Of a stretch of 24,018 nt of DNA, positions 15,940-24,018 are shown piece by piece. Under the pieces are notes generated by a model. That model saw only the letters and a list, made by a program, of their open reading frames with translations. It made no database searches and had not been told where the DNA came from. The position numbers were made by a program, and so were the translations under genes. This DNA comes from Paracoccaceae bacterium (GTDB lineage Bacteria > Pseudomonadota > Alphaproteobacteria > Rhodobacterales > Rhodobacteraceae): contig JAHRVZ010000384.1 in the NCBI GenBank assembly GCA_019090405.1, forward strand, positions 1-24,018, written 5' to 3'. Positions within the stretch are counted from its first letter, which is position 1. Every line of letters begins with the position of its first letter.

Positions 15940-15950
15940 CGGACGCTTAC
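15940..15950 (-). repeat. IS66 right terminal inverted repeat
   Basis: CGGACGCTTAC is the exact reverse complement of the left end 12217-12227. Confidence 0.9.
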
Positions 15951-15959
15951 CATTGAGGT
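15951..15959. repeat. right target-site duplication of IS66, containing the ribosome-binding site of the next gene
   Basis: CATTGAGGT equals 12208-12216. The TGAGGT inside (15954-15959) is 8 bases before the TTG start at 15968, a normal Shine-Dalgarno distance, so the duplication preserved the site on the gene side. Confidence 0.8.
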
Positions 15960-15967
15960 CATTTTTT

Positions 15968-18007
15968 TTGCAACGAATACTGGTTCCATTTGTCGGCGTT
16001 TCTCTTGGAGGTGCAGTGTTCGGGGTCATTGCTGTCCAGAACCCGCTTGCGGCCCGGGAGTGGCTGGCGGTTCTGTGTTTGCTGGTGACGGGCGTTGCGG
16101 TTTTCCTGACCAGTTTCTGGTCGGTCACAGCATGGGGGAGGGTTTCAGCGTACCGGTCGGAAAAGCAGGGTTTCCCACGTTTTGCCCGGCATCTTGGCAG
16201 CGCTGAACGCGGGCTTTTCCTGTCCGGCCAGTGGATTGCGATTGCCGTTTTCCTGTTGCTCGCCACGTTCTTTGCGATGGCTTTTCCCGGGCAGGCCATT
16301 CTTGCGGCGCTGCTGACGCCGGTGGCTGCGCTGACCTTTGCGGCACTGCGATGGTCCGGTCCGGTTCGGGGGGCGGCGGATGCGGGGATTCTGGCTTATG
16401 TCTCGCCTTCGCAGCTTTCGGGGCGAGGCGGATTTGCAATTGGCTGGTCGTTGCATGCGCGTCTGGCGGCGGCCCGTCGGGTCGCAGTGTCGCGAACCGG
16501 CGATGCCGCCAAGGCGCAAGATTTTCTGGCAGCGATCGACAGTGGTGGGGCGATCCGGGCGGCACCGCCGGGGCGGTTGTTTCGCCCGATGTCGGTGGCA
16601 AATCTGCGGCTGACAGCGGCGGTTCCGGCCCTGCGGGTTGCCTTGCCCTTCATGCTGCTGGCCTGGTTAGTTGCGGCTGTCCTGCCCTCGGGCCTGTTGC
16701 CCAAGGTGCCCGCACCAGGCGATATTTTTTCCTTTCTGGAGTCGGAAAAAACAGAGCCAGAGACTGATCAGGATGAGCAACAGGAAAGCGGTCAGGAGGA
16801 AGGAAATTCGTCGAGAACGGGGCCGCAGGATCAAGGCAATGAAGCGGAGAATGGTGGCGGGAATTCCGGTTCTGGCGATGAACAGGGCAGCGATTCTGAC
16901 GACCCGGGGGATGGCGGCACCAGGGGAACGCCAGGCGACGGATCAAAGGGGGATGGGTCATCCGGGGGGGAAGGTGGAACCGACCTGTCACAGGATGCTG
17001 ACGGCGGCGACAGCGACAGCGACGGCGTGTCGCCACAATCCTCCGGGTCACAATCAGATGAAGGTTCCGGTGACGCGGAAGGTAACAAAGGCGACGGGCA
17101 GGAGAGCGGTCAGGATGGGGCGGAGGGGTCGCAATCCGGAGAGGGTGCCGGGGTCGGAAGCAACGCCACGGCGGATCAGGAGGATGCCGGAATCGTGCCA
17201 CAGGATGCTGACGGTGACGGTTCTGATCGGGCTTCGCCAAAAAAACCGGGACCGGATGCGGGTCCTGATGGCTCGCAAGGAGAGGTGGTCGGCGGGCAGG
17301 AGGGGGGACAGCCATCTCAGGGCACTGATCACCCCAAACAGGTCGGGAACGGAATCGGTGACGCCAAACAGCGGCCGGAAACCGGGGTGCTGGCCGGAGA
17401 GAGCAGCGGTCAATCTGGTTTACTGAATGGAGCGCCGGGGCAAGATCCGGGTCAGGGAAATTCTGCGCAACAGGCGTTGGAACGCGGAGGGTCAGATAAC
17501 CGGAGTCGACAATCGGGGAACGGCCGCAATGCAGAGTCCGACGGCGCAGAGGTGTCGTCCGGAACTGCGCAAAAGACGGAAACAGACGGGCAGGACGGTG
17601 GTTCGGCACCTGGCGATGCGCAAGCGGGCGGCACCCGGTCGGGGGACGCGACTGTTAACCTGGAATTGTCGCAAACAGGAGAGCAGACCGGGGCGGAAGT
17701 TGAACTGGACATATCGATCGGTGTGACAGAAGATCAGGCTGAAACCGGACCGGAAATTGCTGTTTTTGCCGGCGACGGGAACGAGTCCGAAACTGACATT
17801 CGGGTGTCGGTGGAAGGGGGCGAAACCACCGGGACCGAAATAAGCGCACAGATGCCGCAGCCACTGTTCGCAGGGCCGGGCCAGGCACCGGCGCTTGTCG
17901 AGGGCGACCTCCCAGCACGGAACAGCCCGGCACCGTCGCTGCCGGTCCGGCCGCCGCATCAGCGCGTTCCGGCCTGGATTGCAGATCTTTATAGACAAAA
18001 AAAGTGA
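15968..18007 (+). CDS. polytopic membrane protein with very long acidic disordered tail, first gene of MoxR/vWA operon
   Basis: I chose TTG 15968 because TGAGGT lies 8 bases upstream and no ATG or GTG with a site gives an intact first helix. The 679-residue product has five hydrophobic helices: about 4-23, 32-53, 83-106, 110-129 and 222-242. From about 256 to 600 it is a low-complexity, acidic region of Gly, Ser, Asp, Glu and Gln, with DADGGDSDSDG and DADGDGSD pieces that resemble calcium-binding Asp-rich loops. The last 40 residues are Pro-rich and end RVPAWIADLYRQKK, probably a short ordered motif. I do not recognise the family. Its place before a MoxR gene suggests it is the membrane platform or client of that ATPase. 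The IS66 insertion separates it from its native promoter. The original start could have been further upstream, since the frame is open across the left flank. Confidence 0.75.
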   Translation: MQRILVPFVGVSLGGAVFGVIAVQNPLAAREWLAVLCLLVTGVAVFLTSFWSVTAWGRVSAYRSEKQGFPRFARHLGSAERGLFLSGQWIAIAVFLLLATFFAMAFPGQAILAALLTPVAALTFAALRWSGPVRGAADAGILAYVSPSQLSGRGGFAIGWSLHARLAAARRVAVSRTGDAAKAQDFLAAIDSGGAIRAAPPGRLFRPMSVANLRLTAAVPALRVALPFMLLAWLVAAVLPSGLLPKVPAPGDIFSFLESEKTEPETDQDEQQESGQEEGNSSRTGPQDQGNEAENGGGNSGSGDEQGSDSDDPGDGGTRGTPGDGSKGDGSSGGEGGTDLSQDADGGDSDSDGVSPQSSGSQSDEGSGDAEGNKGDGQESGQDGAEGSQSGEGAGVGSNATADQEDAGIVPQDADGDGSDRASPKKPGPDAGPDGSQGEVVGGQEGGQPSQGTDHPKQVGNGIGDAKQRPETGVLAGESSGQSGLLNGAPGQDPGQGNSAQQALERGGSDNRSRQSGNGRNAESDGAEVSSGTAQKTETDGQDGGSAPGDAQAGGTRSGDATVNLELSQTGEQTGAEVELDISIGVTEDQAETGPEIAVFAGDGNESETDIRVSVEGGETTGTEISAQMPQPLFAGPGQAPALVEGDLPARNSPAPSLPVRPPHQRVPAWIADLYRQKK

Positions 18008-18016
18008 GGTGGCAGA

Positions 18017-19240
18017 ATGAGTTTTGATCTTAGGGTGGAAGACATCGGGTTTCTACGGTCAATCCCGAAACGGGTGACCGGGGAGGGAATGCACGATCTG
18101 GACAATGTAGTGAACGCCCTTGTCGTGGCACTTTTGTCGCAGGGCCATGTATTGCTGGAAGGTAATCCCGGCCTTGGCAAGACGGCCCTGATCCGGGCCT
18201 TGTCGAAGGCGCTTGGGCTGGGCGACGATTCAGTGGGGCGGATTCAATTTACCCCCGATCTGATGCCGGCGGACATCACCGGCACGCTGATGCCGGACCG
18301 GGACGATGTCACAAGGTTGACGTTTCAGCCTGGGCCGATTTTCAAAGAGCTGTTGCTGGCCGATGAAATCAACCGGGCGACTCCGAAAACACAGGCCGCG
18401 ATGCTTGAGGCGATGGCAGAATTTCAAGTCACAGTGCTGGGCGAGGTCAGGCAGCTACGGCACTGGAAATCGGTCAATGCGGGTGCCGGGCTGGTGGATG
18501 TGCAGACGCCGTTCATTGTTATGGCCACCCAGAACCCGATCGATCAGGACGGCACCTTTTCCCTGCCCGAAGCTCAGCTTGACCGGTTCATGTTCAAGAT
18601 TAGGATGCAGATGCCGTCCGCCGGCACCGTGTCCAAGATCATCTCCAAGGAATTGAAGGCACCCGTGAAACCGGTGCTTCAGGAGGATACGGCATATGCC
18701 GGGCACGCCGCGCGGTCATCGGCGTTGGCAGAGCTGAATTCGGCGGCGCGCGGGGTCATGTCGTTGCGGCTGCCACCATCGGTGGATGCCCATATCATCA
18801 ACATCGTGATGGCAAGCAACAAGGCCTTCGATGACGTGCAGGGTATTTCGGGGCACCGGCTTGAGGCGCTGCGAAAACTGGTCGGTGACCGCATTGAATA
18901 CCCATTTGGTCCGCGCGCGGCGATCTCTCTGGCCAAAGCGGCGCTGGGGTGGAGCGCGGTGGCGCTGACCGATCCCGCCCGCGCCGATGAAGTGACGGCA
19001 TCATCCCGGGCCGGGTTGGCCGCGATGCTGAAACCGGTCCTGCGCCACAGGCTGCGGCTTTCTCACGATTATGGCGATGGCGGATTGTCGGCCGCGGCCC
19101 AGGTCGATCAGCTGGATAACTATGTGCAGGAACTGGCCCTTGCTGCGGCACCTGATCTTGGCGTGGGCGAGGATTCTGTCGGGTATCACGAACGGTTCGC
19201 TGCGGATCTGGATGTGGCATCGACGACGGTCAGTCTTTGA
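18017..19240 (+). CDS. MoxR-family AAA+ ATPase
   Basis: The 407-residue product is a complete AAA_3/MoxR ATPase. It has Walker A G49-N-P-G-L-G-K55-T56, a pore-region segment after QFTPDLMPADITGT, Walker B LLLADE with D116 and E117 followed by INRATPKTQ, sensor 1 in ATQNPID (N173), and an arginine-finger region LPEAQLDRF (R190). The C-terminal lid domain carries GPRAAISLAKAA. MoxR proteins form hexamers that act with vWA proteins as chaperones or metal-insertion and complex-activation factors in the cytoplasm. ATG 18017 lies 9 bases past the previous stop, behind GAGGTGG. The downstream DUF58 and vWA genes are its standard partners. Confidence 0.95.
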   Translation: MSFDLRVEDIGFLRSIPKRVTGEGMHDLDNVVNALVVALLSQGHVLLEGNPGLGKTALIRALSKALGLGDDSVGRIQFTPDLMPADITGTLMPDRDDVTRLTFQPGPIFKELLLADEINRATPKTQAAMLEAMAEFQVTVLGEVRQLRHWKSVNAGAGLVDVQTPFIVMATQNPIDQDGTFSLPEAQLDRFMFKIRMQMPSAGTVSKIISKELKAPVKPVLQEDTAYAGHAARSSALAELNSAARGVMSLRLPPSVDAHIINIVMASNKAFDDVQGISGHRLEALRKLVGDRIEYPFGPRAAISLAKAALGWSAVALTDPARADEVTASSRAGLAAMLKPVLRHRLRLSHDYGDGGLSAAAQVDQLDNYVQELALAAAPDLGVGEDSVGYHERFAADLDVASTTVSL

Positions 19241-19248
19241 ATGCTGGC

Positions 19249-20220
19249 ATGATGGCAATCACCGACCCCCCTCTTGCGCCCGATCAACTGGAGCGGATGC
19301 GCCTGAAGCTGCACCGTCTGGTGCCGTCGCGCGGGCTGGGGCCGCATCTGCGTCGCCGCGCCGGTCAAAGTCTCGAATTTCGCGAATACCGCGACTATCA
19401 GATGGGCGATGATATCCGCTCGGTGGACTGGCGCGCATCTGCGCGTATCGGCGGGCCGGGGCAATGGATCGCGCGGCGGTTCGAGGCCGAAGAACGCATG
19501 ACGCTGGCGCTGATCGTCGATGCCCGTGCAACGATGCGCCTGCCCGGCGATGCCCCGAAACTGCTGTTCGCGCTGTGGACGCTGCGGGCGCTGGCGGCTG
19601 TTGCGGCGGCCAGTGGCGACGATGTGATCCTCGGCACACTATTCTCACCGATGGACAGCCGTCCGGTCTTGGCAGGCGGGCGGCGGGCCGGGCTGGCGGC
19701 GGCTCGTTTTGCCGAAGAGTTGTGGGTTACGCCGCCGTCCGATCTGGCCGAAACACCGGTTGCAAGGCCGGGTAAGCTGATCCGTATGCTGCGCCCGGCC
19801 AGTGCAGTGGTGTTGCTGTCCGATCTCCTGTTTGACGATCCAGCCGGTCATGTCGCCCATCTGGCGCGCGAGGCGCAAAAATCCTGGCGCGAGTTTTTCG
19901 TGGTGTCGCTCGACACGGTCGAGGCAGAGCTTAAGTTGGCGCGCGCCGCCGAACGGATTCGTGTCGCGACAACCGAGGGGCGCAACCTTGGCACCGGGGT
20001 ATACGAGGCGATCGATGTATTCGACCAACAGGTCCGCGCGGCGGTCGGCCAGCAGATAGATGGGCAATTTCAGCGTTGGGCGGGCCGGGGGTTGGTTCGG
20101 GATAAACCGGTGATCTGGGCTGATGAGACGGGAAAGGAACCGCTGGAGCGCCTTTTCAGGAACTGGCTTCCGGGTTCTGCGGTTCTGACCGGCATAGCAG
20201 CCCGCGGAGGCGTACGATGA
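19249..20220 (+). CDS. DUF58 domain protein
   Basis: DUF58 proteins are the usual partner encoded directly after MoxR and contain a vWA-like fold. The conserved core is seen at about residues 41-75: LEFREYRDYQMGDDIRSVDW, then RRFEAEERMTLALIVDARAT. In this last segment the vWA metal motif is reduced to D-A-R-A-T, so metal binding is doubtful. A VVLLSDLLFDD segment marks the later strand of the fold. ATG 19249 gives 323 residues. TTG 19237, which overlaps the MoxR stop as TTGA, and ATG 19252 are equally possible because no clear ribosome-binding site distinguishes them. There is no transmembrane helix, so it is cytoplasmic. The TGA overlaps the next ATG as ATGA. Confidence 0.92.
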   Translation: MMAITDPPLAPDQLERMRLKLHRLVPSRGLGPHLRRRAGQSLEFREYRDYQMGDDIRSVDWRASARIGGPGQWIARRFEAEERMTLALIVDARATMRLPGDAPKLLFALWTLRALAAVAAASGDDVILGTLFSPMDSRPVLAGGRRAGLAAARFAEELWVTPPSDLAETPVARPGKLIRMLRPASAVVLLSDLLFDDPAGHVAHLAREAQKSWREFFVVSLDTVEAELKLARAAERIRVATTEGRNLGTGVYEAIDVFDQQVRAAVGQQIDGQFQRWAGRGLVRDKPVIWADETGKEPLERLFRNWLPGSAVLTGIAARGGVR

Positions 20221-21836
20221 CTGCGGGACTACTGGCGGTGCTGGCCGGGTTTGGCGTTCTGGCATGGTACATGCAGCGCCGCGATCCGCCGGAGTTGCGT
20301 CTTTCCTTTGCCCGGCTGTTGCAGGACCCGCTGGACCTGACCCGGAAACAGCCACGCTTTTCCTGGGTTCCTCCGACAGGATCGCTGAGTTTTTGGCTGC
20401 ATATGGCGGTGGTTGCCTTGTGTATTGCCGCGATCTGGACGGGCTGGACAACGGTGCAGGGCCGTAAGGGCATGTCGGTGGGATTGCGGGTCGTTCTTGA
20501 TGTCTCGCACAGCATGTCGTTGCCGGATAAAGCGGGCACGCGCCTTGATGCGGCGCGCGAGATTGCTCTGGCGGCACGTGAGGCGGCGGTGCGGGCAGCC
20601 AGGGCCGCGAATTTCTGTGACGAACTGGTATTGGCCGGGGCCGGGATCACCAGCGCCGGCCCGCTGACGGCGGGTCTGGCTGTGGCGCGGACGCTGCCCG
20701 AAGGCGGCGAGGCAGCCAGGCTTTTGGCAGCGGCGGCGCTTGATCCGGAGGCGTGTCCGGTCACCCATGTTCTGGTGGTGTCAGATTTGCCACGTCCGGC
20801 GCAGCTCTGGCCCGGGGACGCGCCGGTTTTGATCTGGCGGCAGGTCGGACAACCACTTGCGAATGCTGGGCTGTTATGGGTACGTTTCCGACCTTCAGGG
20901 CTGGTCGCAGCCCCCGCCGTTGCCGAGATCGGTGTCGGGGTGTTCGGCGGCATTAACCCGCCGGTTCTGCAAATCCGTGGACCGGATGGCACGCAAGAGG
21001 TGACGTTGCTGCCGTCGCTGGACCGCCTCGATTTGCTGGTTGGCCGGTTTCAGCCAAAGAGCACCGGGGCCTACCGGGCGGTACTGGTCGGTGGCGGGGC
21101 CTATAGCGGTGACGACAGCCTGGAATTTGATCTGGACGTGCCGCGCAACACCGGGCTGGACTGGCGGCTGGAGGCGTTACCGCCGCCGCCGGGAACCCGG
21201 CAGGATCAGTCCGGTATTGTCGTGGCCGAACTGTCGCAGCTTGTCGGGCAAGACGGGGGTGATCTGAAACGGCCCATCGTGGCCACTTATCCGGGCTGGA
21301 AGAATGGCGGTTCGGGCCAGTTTCTGGGCAGCTTTATCGAAGGCAATCCGCTGTTGGATGCGGTGAACATGGACGTGCTGGAGCGATTCACGCCGCAGGC
21401 GTTGCGGACAGGTCTGCCGGACGGGTTCAGCCCGGTGCTGACCGATGCGAAGGGGGGTATTCTGATCGCACAACGGAAATCGCCGCCGGGTTTTATCGTG
21501 CCGCATCCGGTGCTGCGGGGTGATCCAGATCTGGTGGCCTTGTCCACCATTGTGTTTTTCACCGCACTTCGGAACGCGACGGACGTTGGCGAGCGTTCGG
21601 TGCTGGGCCGGTGGCGTATGCCGGACGGTACCGAAGTCACGCAGGCGTGGAAGGAAAGCGACACCGCCAAGCCGGTTGCGGACCCTGCCGCGCCGGTCGA
21701 AATCGTGCCACGCCGTGCCGCCGCCTCGGAAATGCCGGTCTGGCCCTGGATGCTGGCCGCGGCGCTGGTTTTCCTGATGTTTGAACGCGGTTGGGCCATG
21801 TGGCGTGTGGTGCAGGGGGGGCGACATGTTTTGTGA
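20217..21836 (+). CDS. membrane-anchored vWA protein (BatA-like)
   Basis: The 539-residue product has two N-terminal helices (about 3-18 and 60-79) flanking a basic loop, the layout of BatA/aerotolerance-type proteins. A vWA domain follows whose metal site D95-x-S97-x-S99 (DVSHS) is present, with a later LVVSDLPRP aspartate. The middle (about 240-320) is beta-rich (VAEIGVGVFGG, YRAVLVGGGAYSGDD). A C-terminal helix (about 510-527, WPWMLAAALVFLMFERG) anchors the other end. In MoxR operons such proteins are thought to be client-contacting partners of the ATPase. The start overlaps the DUF58 stop, and the 3' end overlaps the next gene by 11 bases, so expression is coupled. Confidence 0.88.
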   Translation: MTAGLLAVLAGFGVLAWYMQRRDPPELRLSFARLLQDPLDLTRKQPRFSWVPPTGSLSFWLHMAVVALCIAAIWTGWTTVQGRKGMSVGLRVVLDVSHSMSLPDKAGTRLDAAREIALAAREAAVRAARAANFCDELVLAGAGITSAGPLTAGLAVARTLPEGGEAARLLAAAALDPEACPVTHVLVVSDLPRPAQLWPGDAPVLIWRQVGQPLANAGLLWVRFRPSGLVAAPAVAEIGVGVFGGINPPVLQIRGPDGTQEVTLLPSLDRLDLLVGRFQPKSTGAYRAVLVGGGAYSGDDSLEFDLDVPRNTGLDWRLEALPPPPGTRQDQSGIVVAELSQLVGQDGGDLKRPIVATYPGWKNGGSGQFLGSFIEGNPLLDAVNMDVLERFTPQALRTGLPDGFSPVLTDAKGGILIAQRKSPPGFIVPHPVLRGDPDLVALSTIVFFTALRNATDVGERSVLGRWRMPDGTEVTQAWKESDTAKPVADPAAPVEIVPRRAAASEMPVWPWMLAAALVFLMFERGWAMWRVVQGGRHVL

Positions 21837-24018
21837 CGTAGTTGCCGGGCTGACGTTCGTGTTTGCTAGGCTGGAATGTGCAGGCAATCTGTCGCCCTGG
21901 CCCAGCGTTCTGGCGCTGGCAGTTATCGTCCTGACGTTCGCGGTGCTGGTTTCCGGCCGCCGGTTCCGCAGTGGTCGGTCGTGGCTTGCCGCCATCCTGA
22001 CCGGGCTGGCCGCCGCTTCGCTGGCCGTCGCGATGCAGCAACCTCGCTGGGTGCAACCGGTTGCACCGGAGCAGGGGCAGGGCGGGCTGTTCGTCGCGCT
22101 TGTGGATAGCTCTGAATCGCTCTGGCGCGATCAGGGGGCGGCTGATGCGGGTCTGCAACTGCTGGCGCAGCGGGCCGAAGACGTTGTGGAACGGCTTGGG
22201 GCAGAGACTTTGTGGCAGGGTCAGGTCCTGCAGTTCTCGGAGGGAGTTCGGGCGGTCGGCAAGCCGCAGCCGGTTTCGCGATTGGCCGACATGATCCGCG
22301 CGGTAGAGCCGACGTTCACGGGGGATGAGACGCGCGCGGCGGCGGCCATCGACGCAGCGCTTGCCCGGATTCGCGCGGCGGGCGGGCGTGGCGCGATCCT
22401 GTTGCTCAGCGATGGCCACTTTCGCGGCGGCGTGCCGGAACAAGTATTGCGGGAAACGCGCGCAGCGGGTGTTGCGATTCATGTCCTGGGTCGCGGGTCG
22501 GCAGTGCCGGGGGCCGGTTTGATTGCCGCAGATATCGGACCAGAACAGGTGGTCGGGCAGGATGTCGCGATCCGCGTGGCGGTTCAGGGCGGTGGTCGCC
22601 TGACGGTCAGTGACGGGCAGGGTGCCATCGGGCTGGACCTCGCCGATGCGGCGGCGATCAGACCGGCCAGGCTTGTCACCCGGTTCGCGGCGCGCGGGTT
22701 ACGGCATGTGCGGGTGAAATTTTCCGGAGATGGGGCCGAACAGGAAAAGGTGCTTTATACGTTGGTTCGGGGTCCGGCGCGGGTATTGACCTTTGGGCCT
22801 GCGCCTTGGCTGGAGGCGTTGAACCCGGAGCAATGGATCGTCGAACGGGCCGATCCGGTGGTGCCGCCCAGACCGGGCGATTATGATCTGGCAGTGATCG
22901 ACGGGCTGGTGCCGGATGATTTCCCGCCCGGCTATGACGCCGCCCTGCTGAAAGCCTCGCGCCGGACCGGGGTGTTCATCGTCAATGGCGGGCTGCGCGG
23001 CAATGTGGAAGAACCGCAACGCATTGCCGACTGGAATGCCAGCGCCCTGTCCCCGGTGCTGCCTGTGGACAGCGATCCGCGTAAATTCATGGCCGACCCG
23101 CCGGGGCGCGACATCGTGATCCTGATCGACGTCTCTGAGTCGATGGCGGCCTCTCTGACAGTTGCAAAGTCGGTTGCCAACGCGGTGCTGGATCAGCTGA
23201 GACCGCAGGACAGCGTGGCGATCCTGCCGTTTTCTGATCAGCCAGGGCCAGAGTTCAAACGCCGTGCAACATCCCCGGCAGCGATTAGTCAGGCGCGCTC
23301 CTTTGTCAGGTCGCTGGGGGCGGGCGGTCGTACTGCGCCCGGCAGCACTCTGCAGCGGGCGGCAAGCATGGTGACCAATTACTGCGCCTATTTCTTTATT
23401 TCCGACGGTGTTTTCGATCCGCCCAATACCAGCCCGCTTTGTTACACTACCGCAATTTCCACCGAAGGGATGAGATTTCCGCAGGGCGTGGCGGACTGGG
23501 GCGAGGAAATTCTGCTGCAGAACGGGCAAGGCGTGTCGAATCTACAGATGAATTATTTTGAGCCGGAAGAGCGCGACGTATATTTTCGCGAAGGCCGTTT
23601 CCGGCCGCGCGCAACCGAGAGTGAGAACCTGCTGACCGGGGTCGATGTGAACGGTATCGCCATCGCCTATCCACGGATCGACGCTGACGTGATCAGCGTG
23701 CATGCGGCCCCGCCTGATCCGGTTCTTGCGCTGCGCCGGGACCGGGTGAACTCGGGGCTGGCGACGGCGGTGTTCCTGGGTGACATACCGGCCGATGCGC
23801 CATCGAATGACATCGCATCGATACTCGGACGGCTAATCGGCTGGAACCGGCTGGAGCGTTATGACATCCGGCTGCGGCAGGCGGGCGACCGGCTGACGGC
23901 GCGCGTGGTTCTGCTGGACATGGACAATATCAACGATCCCGTCACGACGTCGATTTCGGGCCTGATACAGTTGGAAAGCGGGCAAAATATCAGCCTGACG
24001 TTCCGGCCGGCCGGAACG
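21826..24018 (+). CDS. large membrane protein with two vWA domains, 3' end outside window
   Basis: ATG 21826 is preceded by a strong G-rich site (AGGGGGGG) and overlaps the preceding gene by 11 bases. The frame is open without a stop to the last base, giving at least 731 residues. There are two N-terminal helices (about 27-43 and 53-70). The first vWA-like domain (about 88-215) has D94-S-S96-E-S98 and LLLSDGHFRGG. A beta-rich segment follows, then a DYDLAVID/GVFIVNGG region (about 340-410) resembling the glutamine-amidotransferase-like fold of related membrane proteins. A second, complete vWA domain has D435-V-S437-E-S439 and FFISDGVFD. Two separate metal sites in one chain are unusual. It is probably a main structural partner of the MoxR ATPase; where it ends cannot be seen. 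Confidence 0.85.
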   Translation, partial: MFCDVVAGLTFVFARLECAGNLSPWPSVLALAVIVLTFAVLVSGRRFRSGRSWLAAILTGLAAASLAVAMQQPRWVQPVAPEQGQGGLFVALVDSSESLWRDQGAADAGLQLLAQRAEDVVERLGAETLWQGQVLQFSEGVRAVGKPQPVSRLADMIRAVEPTFTGDETRAAAAIDAALARIRAAGGRGAILLLSDGHFRGGVPEQVLRETRAAGVAIHVLGRGSAVPGAGLIAADIGPEQVVGQDVAIRVAVQGGGRLTVSDGQGAIGLDLADAAAIRPARLVTRFAARGLRHVRVKFSGDGAEQEKVLYTLVRGPARVLTFGPAPWLEALNPEQWIVERADPVVPPRPGDYDLAVIDGLVPDDFPPGYDAALLKASRRTGVFIVNGGLRGNVEEPQRIADWNASALSPVLPVDSDPRKFMADPPGRDIVILIDVSESMAASLTVAKSVANAVLDQLRPQDSVAILPFSDQPGPEFKRRATSPAAISQARSFVRSLGAGGRTAPGSTLQRAASMVTNYCAYFFISDGVFDPPNTSPLCYTTAISTEGMRFPQGVADWGEEILLQNGQGVSNLQMNYFEPEERDVYFREGRFRPRATESENLLTGVDVNGIAIAYPRIDADVISVHAAPPDPVLALRRDRVNSGLATAVFLGDIPADAPSNDIASILGRLIGWNRLERYDIRLRQAGDRLTARVVLLDMDNINDPVTTSISGLIQLESGQNISLTFRPAGT

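Larger units (their letters stand above)
12217..15950 (+). mobile_element. IS66-family insertion sequence, interrupted by an IS1111-type element
   Basis: The ends are perfect inverted repeats of 11 bp (GTAAGCGTCCG at 12217-12227, its complement at 15940-15950), the start sequence typical of IS66 elements, and are bordered by a 9-bp matching duplication. The three IS66 genes tnpA, tnpB and tnpC lie in order. Total length is 3734 bp; removing the roughly 1.37-kb internal element gives about 2.37 kb, normal for the family. TnpA is frameshifted and the leader is interrupted, so the element is likely immobile by itself. Confidence 0.93.

Noticed and set aside
12217..15950. Composite transposon carrying cargo
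   Set aside because: There is only one IS66 pair of ends, and the extra DNA inside is a complete IS1111-type element, so this is nesting, not a composite transposon.
16650..17609. Long antisense open frame (319 codons) opposite the acidic membrane-protein gene
   Set aside because: It mirrors the repetitive Gly/Asp/Ser codons of the real gene, gives an Arg/Pro/His-rich product and has no start signal.
1..24018. tRNA, rRNA or CRISPR array
   Set aside because: I saw no cloverleaf-like sequence, ribosomal motif or regularly spaced repeats with unique spacers.

Overview
The window looks like chromosome of an alphaproteobacterium, most likely Rhodobacterales (Roseobacter-like). This is inferred from gene content, a TrmO gene with alphaproteobacterial character, the insertion-sequence types and the moderately to highly GC-rich codon use; no marker gene settles the taxon. 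There are no rRNA, tRNA or CRISPR features.

Region 1 (1-9491) is a tightly packed locus. A plus-strand operon, already running at the left edge, encodes the C-terminus of a probable SrfC-like protein, a single-pass membrane protein with a Sel1-like tail, an exported von Willebrand A (vWA) protein, an ABC ATPase, its FtsX/MacB-type permease, and an exported formylglycine-generating-enzyme-like (SUMF1) protein that lacks the catalytic cysteines. Spacing is zero, near zero or overlapping throughout. Facing it are two tandem paralogous exported proteins on the minus strand, and divergent from those is a small cysteine-rich exported protein. Together they suggest a multi-part envelope-associated machine.

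Region 2 (9492-12207) is accessory and gene-poor. It holds a cluster of CAGGGAA repeats that artificially extends the TrmO reading frame, TrmO itself, a C-terminal remnant of a DMT/EamA transporter, and a DUF4236 membrane protein.

Region 3 (12208-15959) is a nested insertion. An IS66-family element has 11-bp perfect terminal repeats and a 9-bp matching target duplication. It carries tnpA (frameshifted in a run of eight C), tnpB and tnpC. An IS110/IS1111-type element sits in its leader. The non-coding stretch after the IS1111 transposase can be folded by eye into a bridge-RNA/seekRNA-like stem with an internal loop. The two strands of that loop match the two DNA flanks of the insertion, so the guide can apparently be read together with the target it used.

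Region 4 (15968-24018, running off the right edge) is GC-richer and forms a second operon: a five-helix membrane protein with a roughly 350-residue acidic disordered tail, a MoxR AAA+ ATPase, a DUF58 protein, a membrane vWA protein, and a large membrane protein with two vWA domains. The IS66 element landed exactly at the ribosome-binding site of the first gene, and the target duplication leaves a copy of that site next to the gene. The native upstream region is now 3.7 kb away.
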